This document shows, one piece after another, positions 36,201 through 47,604 of a stretch of 64,000 nt of DNA. The stretch spans positions 558,001 to 622,000 of the forward strand of contig OX596341.1 in assembly GCA_951394405.1 (NCBI GenBank), written 5' to 3'. The stretch's first letter is position 1. Each line of letters opens with the position of its first letter. The notes beneath the pieces were generated by a model. That model saw only the letters and a program-made list of their open reading frames with translations. It did no database searches and had not been told where the DNA came from. The translations under genes were made by a program, and so were the position numbers. Source of the DNA: Coprinellus micaceus. Lineage: Eukaryota > Basidiomycota > Agaricomycetes > Agaricales > Psathyrellaceae.

Positions 36201-37843
36201 GTCGTCTTCCGCACTCATCACTCCGCTCACCCATGTTCTCATCACATTTGCTTTGTAGAGGACAACGCTCGTCCGGCCCTCGGCGAATCCCCATTCAATA
36301 CCCCAAGCTTGCAAGAGATTCTCAAGCTCTGTTGGCACCGCGATCCCACGCACCGACCCCAGTTCTCCAAAATCTCGAGGGACGTCGAGCAACTGCAGAA
36401 GAGCTTTGGCAGGGGCTATGAAACGCCGAAGAAGGGGCCCCTTCCACCACTCATGGAGGATATGAGGCCAAGTAGCCCGTCGCCAGATATGAGGCCATTC
36501 CCCCTCCCTCCTATGAGTCCGAGTGGCTCAGCGCCTGCGATTGACATCTTGCAGTGGGATTCCAAGCGTGAGTTCCCTCCCTTCTTCCCCAAGGATTTAC
36601 CCTCATAACATACGACAGGAGAGATTCCCCACCAAGAGGAGACGGTCGCGACCGAGGGAGTCAAGATGCCTGAACCTGTCACATTTACTAGGAATAAGAG
36701 CTTTAGTCCTACAAGGCAGAGGGACAACGACTCCGACGATTTGAATGACTTCGACCTATTGGACCTCGACGATGATGTGCAAAGTTTAGCGCCGACTGAC
36801 GGAAGGCTCGTTGACATCAAGAACGAGCAGAGGTACAGGCTGCTCCTCACGCACCATTTCCACCCTTCGTGTACGTGGTTTTTCTCCTGCCGTACCCGTA
36901 ACTTACACCTGTTGAAAAGTGGTGCTGCCATTGTGGACTCCGTCGGACGTCCGGCTTGGCGCAGTCGGCTTCCTCAGCAAGCCCAAAGGCGAATTTATCA
37001 CGTTGTTCAACGCCTTCAGCCCCGACAAGTCCACGAATCCAGGAGTCAAGGCCATGCCCTCAATCTACGGGTACGGCCGGGTCACCGAGGGTACCCAAAA
37101 GCAGGAGAGGAATTTCCTCCAGAAGGGCCTTGATTCAGTTGCAGGGTGGATGAGCAGGAGTACAACGTTAAAGAATAGTGATGGCGGCAGCATTCCGTGA
37201 GCGACCTTTGTCTCGGGTTTCAATAACAATCCTGACTCGTAAACAGGATCCGGAGAAGGTACACCACTGACCTCCGCGCTGGACATAAGGCCGCGCAGAT
37301 CTGCACTGAGTCAACGGAGTACAAGTATATCGAGAAGCTGGACGCTCCGAAAAAGTGGTTCGTGGCTCACATCGACACCATCATGAAGATCTTTGGCCGG
37401 GAGCACAATCTCCAGCGGGAGGACATTGTCTTTGGTAAGCTCCACCCTCGAAGATGACTATCCCATGCTAACCACAACCTTACCCGACACATAGTCGTTG
37501 GATTGCTCCGGACACCGAGCTACGGCTTGTTTGTGAGCCATTCACACCCAGACGGTCATGTAAGCTTCTTTCACTCTTGGTTTAGCTGAATTTTGTCCGA
37601 CTTGTGACCTCACAGGCGCACTTCAACGTCTACGCCTCTCCCAAGAACGGTCAACCCTGGGGCGCGTTCACCACCGATACCGAAGGGCCACGCGAGCAGG
37701 GTCCGGCGTATGAGGAGACTAACGACGAGAGCCGGGCAAGGGTCCAGGGCAGCAAGGTGTCGAACTACCCTGGCTCCTGGGAGACGGTGCTGATAGCGAG
37801 GTTGAGGTTTAAGCCGGATGCCGCCCAGCCTACTGCGAAGTAA
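33215..37843 (+). CDS. TKL-type protein kinase with MLKL-like helical head and unassigned C-terminal domain
   Basis: Twelve exons: 33215-33799, 33856-34017, 34082-34212, 34264-34402, 34463-35972, 36029-36196, 36259-36567, 36619-36870, 36920-37196, 37247-37434, 37495-37559 and 37616-37843. All phases close, giving 1337 aa. Residues 1-195 are Ser/Pro-rich. About 196-360 is helical (LGNVVDVGFDLLSVTVDLLE, LAAAAKTLLTIWESV, RCANILISIRQEV), like the four-helix MLKL-type N-domain common in agarics. A Ser/Gly linker lies near 550-575. The kinase is at about 615-900: GVGGFSKVYRG, VAIK, HGDLKASN, DFG, WQAPE. HGD replaces HRD; the catalytic Asp is kept. Residues 1085-1337 (WTPSDVRLGAVGFLSKPKGE, YGLFVSHSHPDGHAHFNVYA) form a domain I cannot name. 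The likely role is cell-death or stress signalling, by analogy. No ATG precedes 33215 in frame. Confidence 0.85.
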
Positions 37844-39454
37844 ACTTTGTCTTTTACTACTTGGACGCTTTATCTACCTTCTTGGAACAATCATGTGTAT
37901 GTACTCTAGACTGCAAGGTGTACACTAGGACAATATAGCATTTCTTGGACATTACATCGCGCCAAGATGTCGGCAGTAGAAGGTTTCATCACATTGTGTG
38001 ACAGAGTTCAAGTTTGGCAGCTCCTGCTCCCTGGCGCCCAGCCCCAACCTCTGACAGATTACAATCTCAAATATCGTCCTCGAGTCAAGTGACGGGGTGT
38101 GGAATTAACCTTATTGCCTATTACCTTCACTGATACCAATGGCATCGCGTCATCCATCATATCAAACGCACTTTCGCTATGCTGTTACTACTTATATCTA
38201 CCCTCACCTCTTACCTATCACCAACACCCCATTCTCCGGGGCTATTGCGGTAGCTTTGGCGAGCTCTCGTAAACTCTCCGCTAGGGTGAACCGCGTAAAT
38301 CGTTCACCTCTCGTATGCCCTCTCCAGGAGGACGTCGATATCACCGGTTGCAGGGTCCTCAGAGCGGAGAAAGGGGTTCCGTTCTCTTTTCTCCGAGGTT
38401 CGGTTGTGAAATCGTACGCAGGCAAATTTTTAGGTGTGCCGTTACTGAGGCTTACTCGTCTATAGAGGTATAGTTAGCTTTTGAGCTGGCTTCTGGTCGT
38501 TCGACTTACGCACTGGAACTACCGAAAATAAAGTGGCACTGATGGAACCTTTCCCGTATGCCTTCTCGGCATTCGAAGCGCAAGCGGATTGCGCTACCGT
38601 ATGTCACTGTGCATCTGAACCTCCGAGCCTTGAGGGCGTCCATCCCACCCGCAACGCGTGCATGCTCGATTCCTCACGGGGACTCGGTCGAAGGGGATAG
38701 AGACTCGCCACTGATGGGCGTCATTTCGCTAATGACACTCTCCGCCCCCTTCGACGGCCCACCAACGCCCCACACGGCTGCACGCATTTGAAGCTCCTAC
38801 TCCCGCTCCTGCTGCAGGTCGGTGGATCGAGTGCGAGAAGGGAACAATCTCGGAAGCCCGATATTTTACCTGGAACCCGTTGCGATGCCACATATCGCGA
38901 CAAGATTGGTGCCAATACCAACCAAAGCAAGGGCCAAACTCCTGTGAGTGGCGACAATGTTATGCAATAGAATAAGTTGATGAGAAGCCAGGAATGTGGT
39001 GCACCTGTACAGAGTCCTTGATCGCATTTCATATCGCATTGGGCCTCGATATCTGGGTTTCCACGACACAAAGCCAAATCAGGTTAATCACTGCAGGAAC
39101 ATCACGACAAATAAGCCTGGCTGGACAGACTCTTGGGTCATTTCGTCCTTTGAGACAAACGCATGTTAACATGAAAAGTTGGCGATTCCCTTCGGTCCGA
39201 TAACGATCCAGCGAGCCACATACTCGGAATACATTCTGGAAAGCTGAAGGTGGAAGGTGGTTCAGGTGGTGATGTGTAATGAGATGAGGTCCGCCTCGCG
39301 CAGATCGTGAACTGAACGAAGGCTAGGTGCGTCCGAGCCACGAGCTGATGTCACGGCTAGGTTGGTTGTCATTTACTGTGGGCATGTTTGCCGTCAGCTC
39401 CATTCGTCTCGGATGAGCATTATAGATGCTTTACCTTCCGTTTGCCCGTCAAGA
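37844..39454. other. Intergenic, no gene seen
   Basis: 1.6 kb without a supported gene. Short frames at 38139-38465 and 38721-39077 lack family signals. Confidence 0.45.
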
Positions 39455-39460
39455 TATAAA
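39455..39460 (+). promoter_or_regulatory. TATA box of the WOPR gene
   Basis: TATAAA lies 63 nt upstream of the ATG at 39518. Confidence 0.5.
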
Positions 39461-39517
39461 GCCCCTGGCATTATACTTCCGTAACCCCAGATCTCCCCCC
39501 TCTACCTATTCACCTTC

Positions 39518-40657
39518 ATGACGTCTCCAGCGGTTACGCACCCTTCACTTCGTAGGTTATAGCCTTTACCCTTTTACCCCGTCACTCATCACCTCCACAC
39601 TAGACATCCGCGACGCCCATGACGCGCATGTCGTCCTAGAGGCTGTCCGGCTGAATGTCCTTCCACTCATTAAAAGGCGGTTGTTGGCGAACGAGAGAGA
39701 TGAGCTAAGAAGCGGGCATGTGTATGTGTGGGAGGAGGCACAGGACGATGGTGGACTGCTGCGATGGACAGACGGTCGTCGATGGTGAGTATCGCGGACG
39801 TTTGCAAGGTGCGGGCGCAATGCTGACCATTCCTTCGAAGGTCGCAGAGCCGGATGCGAGGCGACTACCTCTTCTACGAGGAGAAGATCGAGACAACACA
39901 AGACGAGAGAGACGCGAAGGCGGCACGTCGGTGAGTAGCGCGTCTGCCGTGGGGATATCCGTTCGACACAATATTGATTCCTCGCGACGTTTAGGGCATG
40001 CCGTGCAGCGGATCCAAACGCCGTTGTCCCTCCACCCATTCGACGGAAGGATCGGCCGTCCAAGCCAAATGGGTTGACGAAGCAGACGTACTCTGTGACC
40101 GTCCATCTACCTGGATCGGGCCAACCACGAAAATGGCATGTTGTCGCCTATTTCTCGGTAAGTTCCACGAATCTACCTTTGCGTGTGAAACTTTGCTAAG
40201 TCGGCGCGTTTCAATGATCTAGGGCAACGATTATATCCACCTGCCAACCATCGAACGATACGATTACTTACGGAGCATCCGTGTGCCGCCAGGCGTGTAC
40301 CTCAGCAATAAGGTACTCTGCACGAGGGCCGACCGCTTTTCATACTACTCGGACGACAACGACATGCAGCATCAGGACGATGGCCATTCATCACCCCCGG
40401 GCCTTTCATTCCATCCCTCCCCAACCCCTTCCATCAAGTCTTCACCTGTGGCCAGCCTCCCGCGATTATTCATGCCGGTGTCTAACCAGAACAGGATCAC
40501 ATTACCTCCGATATCGACCTTAGACAGCAAAGGCCGCACAATCGTGGCCAGCCCACCACCTATGTCGCCATACCCCCACACATCGTCGCCGATGAACTAT
40601 ACCCCACTATCTCCAGAGGACAAACGAGCATTAGATAGCTTTCGCGTTCTGTTATAG
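39518..40657 (+). CDS. WOPR-domain transcription regulator (Gti1/Pac2 family)
   Basis: Five exons, 39518-39551, 39604-39784, 39841-39930, 39995-40157 and 40223-40657, close in phase and give 300 aa. The two halves of the WOPR DNA-binding fold are evident: HIRDAHDAHVVLEAVRLNVL, RSGHVYVWEEA, LLRWTDGRRWSQSRMRGDYL in the first, then QTYSVTVHLPG, KWHVVAYF, YIHLPTIERYDYL and VPPGVYLSNKV in the second. The Ser/Pro-rich tail has no domain. Relatives are Wor1, Ryp1, Gti1 and Pac2, master regulators of morphology and development that bind DNA in the nucleus. At 300 aa it is on the short side for this group, with little tail. The 34-nt first exon is easily missed by gene callers. Confidence 0.9.
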
Positions 40658-40740
40658 CCACTATACCCTGCCCTGTCGAACATGCATTAGATGGTCAGAT
40701 GTTCCAAGCACACTAATATTATACCATTTACGTCTAGAAC

Positions 40741-41655
40741 TCACCGAAGTACCCCGATTCCGGCCCGTGGCGATCGAGAAGGGAAGGCTGGCCGGAAAGG
40801 CGATGGAAGGAGGGCTATCCCCAGTCGCCGCCGAGTTGAGGAGTTTTGAGAAGTCACGGAGATCAAGCCTAACCACTCAAAACCAAGACGAGTAGTGCTG
40901 CAACCAAAGTACAACGCATCCTTTCGGGGGACAAGAGCCTCCGAAACGGCGGTTCTCATCGCCTCAAATTGCACGCAGCGTTGTCGAATAAATTCCGCCG
41001 TTCCTTGGCCGACGCTTGCGCTGGGCAGCTTGCTTCCTGGAAAGTAGAGGTTCACCGCAACGATCGCAAGAATCGCCCTGGGTAACAGAGGATCCTGCTA
41101 GAAAACCGCCCGATGATGAGCCGATGTTTCGCGTCCACACAGAAGCTGCGAGAGAAATAGACTTACGGCGTATCGATATGATCGAAATTCCACCTGGCTA
41201 ACGGCTTTGGAAGAGGGTAGCCTATTTCCTGGCGGAGGCAATGGAAGTTACCATGTGTTCGGCAATGCTCCTGGACACCCAGACACTGCGGGCCGAACAG
41301 TCGAGGTAGCCGTCCATTTGCGATGGTCCGCGAAACGTATTAACGTTTGCACTCTCAATGGGACTCTCCGCGAAGGTCACTCTGAAACCTTCCTTCAGAA
41401 GGCATTGCTCAGCAAGAGGGCTTCTTGGGCGACCCGGGGTGAGACTAAAGCTCTGAAAATGTACTATCAGCCTTCAAATAACCTCATTAACAACGGGGAA
41501 CTCACCACAGTCGCCACCGGTCTGGTTCTCAGCTCCGGACTGTTCTCGCAGAGAAACCAGGGTGCGTTCTCTGAATGCCATAGATAGCGAGCGTCGCATG
41601 GAGCATGGCCAGCGACACCCCAATTCTTGACAGGAACCTGGACAAACTGGGTCAA
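40741..41655 (-). pseudogene. Unidentified gene, probably broken
   Basis: Minus-strand segments read like one spliced protein: HAPCDARYLWHSENAPWFL, donor GTGAGT after RTRPVATV, then SFSLTPGRPRSPLAEQ... with WVSRSIAEHMVTSIASARK, then YPLPKPLARWNFDHIDTP, donor GTAAGT, then DPLLPRAILAIVAVNLYFPG and GTAEFIRQRCVQFEAMRTAV. Between ASARK and GYPLP a stop and a one-base shift intervene (AAATAGGC where AAATAxGGC would stay open). I cannot name the family, and no ATG start is secure. It lies back to back with DML1 (ATG at 41790), so the upstream region is short. Confidence 0.35.
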
Positions 41656-41789
41656 AACAGGCCAGCAATCCGTTCCACCGATTCCTCATGCAGCTGTTGT
41701 CGCTTGTTTGTCCGCCACGCCCCCTAGCAAATTTCAGAGTCCGCAGACCTGGCCACGGTTTCAATCTCGCACTCGACTCATATCTCGGA

Positions 41790-44073
41790 ATGAAAGAGAT
41801 TCTGTATATCCAGGCTGGGAACGCGGCCAACTATGTTGGGACACACTTTTGGAACACTCAAGAAGGCTATCTTGCTTCCGAAGGCCCTGAAAAATCGCAA
41901 GTCGACGCGACCATTTCATTTCGGAATGAATCAGTTTCGTTTTCCCTCGCAGATACCATAGGACGCGAATTAATCCCCCAGTCAGGAATACGGAACGTTA
42001 TGTCCTAGGGTTCTGATATTTGACTGGAAGAGTAAGGCACCTTGGCCATCGCAGCCCGAGATTCTAGCTGACACCTCCCCAAGATAATTTTGGGACGCTG
42101 GCGAGAGATAACGCTCTGGGTAACGAAAGAGCGAACGATGCTGCAGATGCTGTACTGTGGTGAGCCGAGCTAGCGATTTGGCCGGGAAAATGGGCGCTCC
42201 GGTCTAACACTTGAAAAGGTCTGGCTCCGTTCAACCGATCCGGCAACCTCCTATCGAACCGAGCGCGTACCAGGCGTTTCTGGCGAACAATGATGCTTCC
42301 CAGGTCTCCAAGCAGCTCCCGACCGCCCAGGACTTGCTGAGAGGCAAGGTTAGGTATTGGTCCGACTATAACAGGCTGTACTACTTCCCAAGGTCACTCC
42401 ATCCAATCAACGAGCCTTCGGAATGGGACGGGCCTCAAGGAAACTGGGGCCTCGGCCAGGATACCTTCCGAGCCTACAACGAGGTACGGGACCCTGAATT
42501 TCTTCATCCGGGCGACCGCTTATACCTCCATAGAAGAACGACCTGATGGAGGATTCCGTCCGTCTGTTCCTGGAGGAGTGCGACGCCCTGCAGGTGAAGT
42601 TCTCAGCAGATTAGATTGCAGCCATCCTTATGATTTTCGTCTGTCACACTCAGGGTATTCAAGTGATGAACGACTCTGGAACGTACAGCGGGTTCACGTC
42701 ATCGTTTTTAACCGCGTTCCAGGACGAGTATCGAAAAACACCTGCTCTTGTCTTTCCCCTGCTATCGGGGTTGGACGCGGACGCGAGCATAAATGATGTG
42801 AGCGCACAGTGTTCTGATTTGGCCGGGTCCTGATAGCTTCCCTCCTACTAGGGTCACTCGGTCAGAGGTGCCATCTCCGATGCTCTCTACCTGCGAGCTC
42901 TGGATGATTTAGCTTCCATGACGGTCCCAATACAGCCACCGACACAATGGTCTCCAGGAGCTTGGAAACAGTGGTCTGATGTCAATGTGAATCCCAGAGT
43001 TCGAACCAAAACAAGGAAATCAACTGCACGACTGACACGGGCACTTTAGAACTCGAATTTGTTCTACACGTCTGCCATCGTTGCGCCATATATCGAATCC
43101 GTAACGCTCCCCACACGGTGAGGATAGGCGCTGCTTGCTCGACGTCCTAAAGTCTAACTTTCCGCCCTAGTCTGTCTGGTGGGCAAGACGATATCGCGAG
43201 TCTGGCTGCCAAATTACAGACGGACGCGAGGTGCCACTTTGGCCAGCTCTCCGGAATCTTTCCACTTCTCAGCGTATCCACAGATGCGTTATCTGATCCC
43301 GCGGAGTTCTCCGTCCCCCGCTCCATGAAGGTATGTTCAATTGCCTGAATAGTTATCCTTTGCTGCTCCTCTTCGCCAATTCGTATGGATGCTAAAGTCA
43401 AGTGTAACAGGACTTGCATTCTGGGTCTATAGGATGTCGCGTAGATGTGACGCGAGGATTCTCCGCCGAAGCCGTCAAGATGTTTGAAGAACACGGCTCT
43501 GCAGCAGCACTTTTAGACTCTGCGCACTACATATCAAGGTAAAGTACCGTAACTTCTGGAAGTCCCAAGAGCGCCCGTGCTTCTCCCGTGAAGCGAGATG
43601 GTGGGAGCGCAGATGCGTTCAGAAGCTTGTGCCATTTTGTTTTCTATTCTCATTCTCGCCCTCTCGTTCGGAATACTCGGCTGACGAACACCTTTTCAAC
43701 TCGCCCGTGTTTTCACTTGCACAGATTCCACGCTTTGGAGTACCCACTCCCCACCTCGTTCCCGTCGTTTTTGCTCCCCGAAAGTGCGATCGAGTGGGAG
43801 GGTCCCAAAAGCTTAACTGCAACCACCCCAAATTCGATGGTGGGATCGATCAGAGGCCTGGCGTCTTTATCGAGTGGCCGCGGCAGGATGGGATTGCTGT
43901 TCAAGAAGTATGCGAACTTCGCAGAAGCATGCTTGAAGAAGAGGGTCCATGCTGCATCGACCGGCTCGGGCATCGACGACGACGAACTCAGGGAGCTCAT
44001 TCAAGACCTCTGGTCAATGTACGATAACTCAGGTGGTACTTACGACACCGAGGGGGACGACCACGACGGATAG
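41790..44073 (+). CDS. DML1: DML1/Misato family mitochondrial inheritance protein
   Basis: Eleven exons: 41790-41933, 41986-42031, 42084-42159, 42219-42483, 42534-42593, 42654-42797, 42852-42986, 43050-43117, 43171-43330, 43411-43538 and 43725-44073. The phase closes throughout, giving 524 aa. The start MKEILYIQAGNAANYVGTHF is the Misato/tubulin-like N-terminal signature, followed by TLCPRVLIFDWKNNFG, RYWSDYNRLYYFPRSLHPI (Misato segment), EECDALQGIQVMNDSGTYSG and the GxSVRGAISDALYL region. The length matches fungal DML1. Members partition mitochondria and mtDNA, and are tubulin/FtsZ-like in the N-terminal part. The first junction (donor GTTTCG at 41934) is the least certain. The C-terminus ends in an acidic run. 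Confidence 0.88.
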
Positions 44074-45747
44074 CCGTAAAGCTCTATCTATACTTGCAAC
44101 CTTCCGGCCCGAATGTGATAGCTGTACGCCAGGTGAGGTATTTGACTGAACCGTGCTGACCCAGGATTCGCTGACTCCAAATTTGGCCCTTATCTAGTCG
44201 AGAAGTTTCTGGAGAGACTTCTCCCCTTACGAAGACTCGCTCCAGACAATCAAATGTATTTTTACGATGATTGTCCGTGGTGTATTGGCCAGGCTTTCAA
44301 TTAAAACTGTTCCTCGCTACCGGAGAGTTGTCGAGAGCGGCCCAAGGCCAAGCTTCGCCAGAACGCTTGGATAGAGTCGGCGATGCATCAATCTGTGCGA
44401 GGGTTGGTCCCTACTTCACCACACTCTCGGTCGGTATTCATGTCGACTTGACTTGGCTTCCGAAAAACTTAATCGTCGCGGGTTCAGTCTTCCCGTTGTT
44501 GCTCTGGTCTGCTGTGACCTTCCCTTCCCAATTTCAAACACCCCATTTGCTCTGCTCAACATTACTCCAGATCGTCCGAGGCTCCGCCCGCAGAACACGC
44601 GCTACGCCACCGACAAACACCCGCACCCCAGACGCGATCGGCGTTCCAGGTCTCTCCGCAGGGGCGTGCTAGCCGCAACATTCCCCGCCGCATCATGAAA
44701 AGGATCTCCTTGGATTGGACAAGGATTAACAGTGCGCAGATACCCCACAGCGGTTCTTGTCGCTTAAACCCTGGATCGCAGTCGCTCGCTTGCTGGCGGC
44801 GTGCAGGGAGGACGGCCCTGAACGCTGAAACGCAATCTGCGTCCCTATATATCAAAGGCTATAGCTTGGACTAATACTCCCGCTGAGGTATTTCGCCTTC
44901 CTCGCCCTACTCGTGACTTTAATTCTGCTGCAGGCACTCAATCATGATCGCCAGAAACGGCATGCGTATCAGGTCACTGCGACTCGGACAATCGGGAAGG
45001 CAAACGCTCGGGATCGCCTACTCTGTGTAGGAAAACGTTCACCAACCATCCTCGACGTGCTCCACGATGTCAATGACGACGACGAGCTCAAAGATCCTTC
45101 CAACTCCCTCGATACTCCCAGCTCGTAACGCCCGACCCAGCGACCTCTCGACGAATAACAGCAAGAACCCTCGAATGCTAAAATGAAATCCACGAGGCTT
45201 GCAACGTGAACAAAAGGGTGCTCTTTCCTGTTCTGAACACGCTTCTCGTTGCCTCTTGCGGCCTTCTATACCCTGCCCTCAGGCTTAGCTTTTTGCACCT
45301 TCATAGGACTGCGCCCCCAAAACGTCCGAGTCTCCGACCGGCTGACCGATGTATGTTCCATGTTCCTTGGAATACTGCCCGATGGTTTGCTTCCGATCCT
45401 TTAGATGATCCCGAGGCCAGGTTCCGGGGAACTGTTGCAGAGGTGGCTTCCTCCCTTGGGACGCGGACACGGGTCGGCCGAAGCTGCCTCGAAAAGGAGA
45501 TACAAAGGCGGAGCGGAAGCAAATCCGGTCTTGGAACCTGGGTCGGGCGCTTAGATAACCGGTGCGTTGCTTGGTATGGGTCTGCTCACAATCGTACCTA
45601 ATTCAGTTCCCCAACGTTCTCTGCCTTCTAGCCTCGGCCTTTCTGGGCGTCTATCAGTCACGACGTCTCTCGGCTGCGAGACATGGTTTGGCGTCTATGG
45701 TAACCAAGGGACCAAGCGGGGAGTCATAGTGATGATCACCGTGATAA
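44074..45747. other. Unresolved, partly coding-like
   Basis: All three plus frames stay open for long stretches around 44450-44700, so frame choice is impossible by eye. Coding-like pieces are ILDVLHDVNDDDELKDPS (about 45050-45110) and FPNVLCLLASAFLGVYQSRR (about 45607-45666), the latter a possible membrane segment. They may be exons of the gene whose last exon is at 45748-46335, but I could not close a phase through them. Confidence 0.3.
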
Positions 45748-46335
45748 AGTAAGCGGTGTGCGGAGGGCGCTGATTTTCCGCCCATCCTCGCTCGACTCGG
45801 ATGCTACTTTCACTTAAGCCCTTTTACGAGCGGACAGGCGAAGCACAACGCACCGAGAGCGCAACGTCCCCTGAAATCTTTTGACCAAAAGCGTCAAATT
45901 CGTGAGCGAAACCCCAGCCTACACCCCTCGCACAACTGGCCTCTTCGCCAAATACCCGTCTTGTTCGCGCGTTTATCTCTACCATCCGCACCTTCTCAAT
46001 ACCGAGCAGCGGAGTACTCTCCCCCTTGGCCTCAACCTTTCCCCACCTCTAGCTTGGTCTATTCCGATGAAGCGAAGGCGAAGCGCCCCGAATTTCCGAA
46101 CGACGGCAGGCAGAAGATAGTGACTTGGAACGAGCGATTCGCACATCATGACACAACTTCACCACTCTCTAAACCCGCGTACTCGACAAGCCACAGCAAC
46201 CTCGCGGATGTCGTCAAAGTACTCTTCGCTGAAACCGTCGATCTGGAGTCGGATGAAAGTACGAGGAAGAAGAGCACGGAGAAGGCTTCTGATGTTGGAA
46301 AACCATCCAGAGATACCTCTGGGCACCGTGATTAA
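45748..46335 (+). CDS. Probable 3' exon of an unidentified gene
   Basis: A frame open from 45748 to the TAA at 46333-46335. A likely acceptor is GGACAG ending at 45837, before GCG AAG CAC. The content is Pro/Ser-rich at first (LSLPSAPSQYRAAEYSPPWP), then charged (EAKAKRPEFPNDGRQKIVTW, LADVVKVLFAETVDLESDES), typical of a disordered tail. No family is recognised. The upstream exons are not resolved. Confidence 0.35.
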   Translation, partial: SKRCAEGADFPPILARLGCYFHLSPFTSGQAKHNAPRAQRPLKSFDQKRQIRERNPSLHPSHNWPLRQIPVLFARLSLPSAPSQYRAAEYSPPWPQPFPTSSLVYSDEAKAKRPEFPNDGRQKIVTWNERFAHHDTTSPLSKPAYSTSHSNLADVVKVLFAETVDLESDESTRKKSTEKASDVGKPSRDTSGHRD

Positions 46336-47045
46336 GCTTTCGTCGGAACTCCATTAATTTCGGGTGGTCGAGGGTCATGGGTCGACGCTGAGAACATACG
46401 TGCCATTGAACCCTCTCGTGGCAGTTGGGACATCAGGCGGGGACAGCGGCGAGGGGGAAGGATTACGACACACAGCAGGTTCCTCACAGGAAGTATCTAC
46501 TCCAGGGAATAACTGAGACTATGCTAAGGGGGTTCTCCGTACGCCCGATACATGAGGAGAGCAGTGTCATGGCGCCAGAGCTGGGTGCGTCAAAACCCCT
46601 GTGGGGAAAGCTACCAGTTAGCGGTTCGAAATGTAGGTAGAAAAGGAATCCCTGGAATCCCACCATCCCTCTCTGATGCTCTCCAACCATTCTGCCTGTG
46701 ACCCTCATACTTGAATTGGTGTGTCATTCACTATTGTCAAGCGAGTTCAGCCTCCTCCCGTTGAGTTCTCCATCGAAGGTACCGGTTTCGTCGTCGATTC
46801 ATCCCCCAAACTGCGGCAGCTTGAACAAACCTAGATATGACTGAGTGCATTTCGGCGGCCAAATCGGATTCTGGCAGTGATCATCGAGGAGACCCTTGGG
46901 CGCTTTTATGGGATATTTGGTCGCTACCTTCTGAACGCATTTCCCCTTGATGGGTAGCCTGAGCGTGCATAGCTAAATCGCTACCAAAAGCTGTTTCTGA
47001 TGGCTGTCAGTCTTCACAGCCCAATGACCCTCCGCGAAGGGTGAC
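46336..47045. other. Intergenic, no gene seen
   Basis: Nothing supported on either strand. Confidence 0.4.
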
Positions 47046-47189
47046 AAAGGGGGTGCGACGCGGATGCGCGGGCGAGATCAAATAACAGTGGACGATAGAT
47101 GACTTTACCTGAACGGCGACGAAAGGAGGGGCGCTACCAATGCGCCGGCGAGGTCAGACACCAGTGAACGACAGACCTTAGATGGTGAT
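47046..47189. repeat. Degenerate tandem duplication, unit about 78 bp
   Basis: Bases 47046-47111 and 47124-47189 share ATGCGC-GGCGAG-TCA, then CAGTG-ACGA-AGA, then TTA with a few substitutions each. This is an old local duplication just downstream of the small gene ending at 47211. Confidence 0.55.
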
Positions 47190-47210
47190 AAATTGTATGT
47201 AAGCCAGAGA

Positions 47211-47534
47211 TCAAACGAGATCTGGGTTCACAAATAAAACGGTTGTCACAACCCCTGTCGCAACTCCAGCTACAAAGCAGGACATTGAATTCCGGGGCTA
47301 CGGATAAGATAGTTGTCCTATCAGCGCAGAATTTCGGACACTGGGAATGCGGAACACGCACTTGAACGACAAATGTTGTATAGTTATTCACGATGCTGAT
47401 TTCGGAGACCACAAGTTTGGAAGCGTTGTTGAAATGTTCAAAGTGGGGAACTACCAGGTACAAAACGCAATCAGGGGGCGGAACCCCGATTGAGTCAGTG
47501 GGCGCCTACCAGGTGCATCGGTGCGATCGCTCAT
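47211..47534 (-). CDS. Tiny three-exon protein, 66 aa (paralog of 49264-49617)
   Basis: Minus-strand exons 47534-47510, 47450-47362 and 47297-47211, with phases 1 and 0. The product starts MSDRTDAPVPHFEHFNNAS, continues KLVVSEISIVNNYTTFVVQ and ends FVAGVATGVVTTVLFVNPDL. The paralog at 49264-49617 has the same two intron positions and phases, the FNxxS...SE core and the tail FAAGVATGVISAGLFGCPG. The tail is a short hydrophobic Ala/Gly/Val stretch that could insert in a membrane. The FNxxS pattern recalls N-terminal segments of agaric STAND proteins, but no NACHT or repeat domain follows. A TATA box lies at 47599. The function is unknown. Confidence 0.55.
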
Positions 47535-47598
47535 AGGCCGGGTCCGAGTTACAAAAGCGCGGAGGGGTGGCGAAAAACGGGTTTGAGTCTGTTGTAAC

Positions 47599-47604
47599 TT
47601 TATA
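47599..47604 (-). promoter_or_regulatory. TATA box of the 66-aa gene
   Basis: TATAAA on the minus strand, 65 nt upstream of the ATG at 47534. It supports this very short gene being transcribed. Confidence 0.5.

Noticed and set aside
41207..41587. 126-codon plus frame between the WOPR and DML1 genes
   Set aside because: The minus strand of this stretch reads more like spliced protein, with good donors and acceptors; the plus frame has no support.
42578..42796. Separate small proteins within 42.5-42.9 kb
   Set aside because: These are frames over DML1 exons 5-6 and introns.
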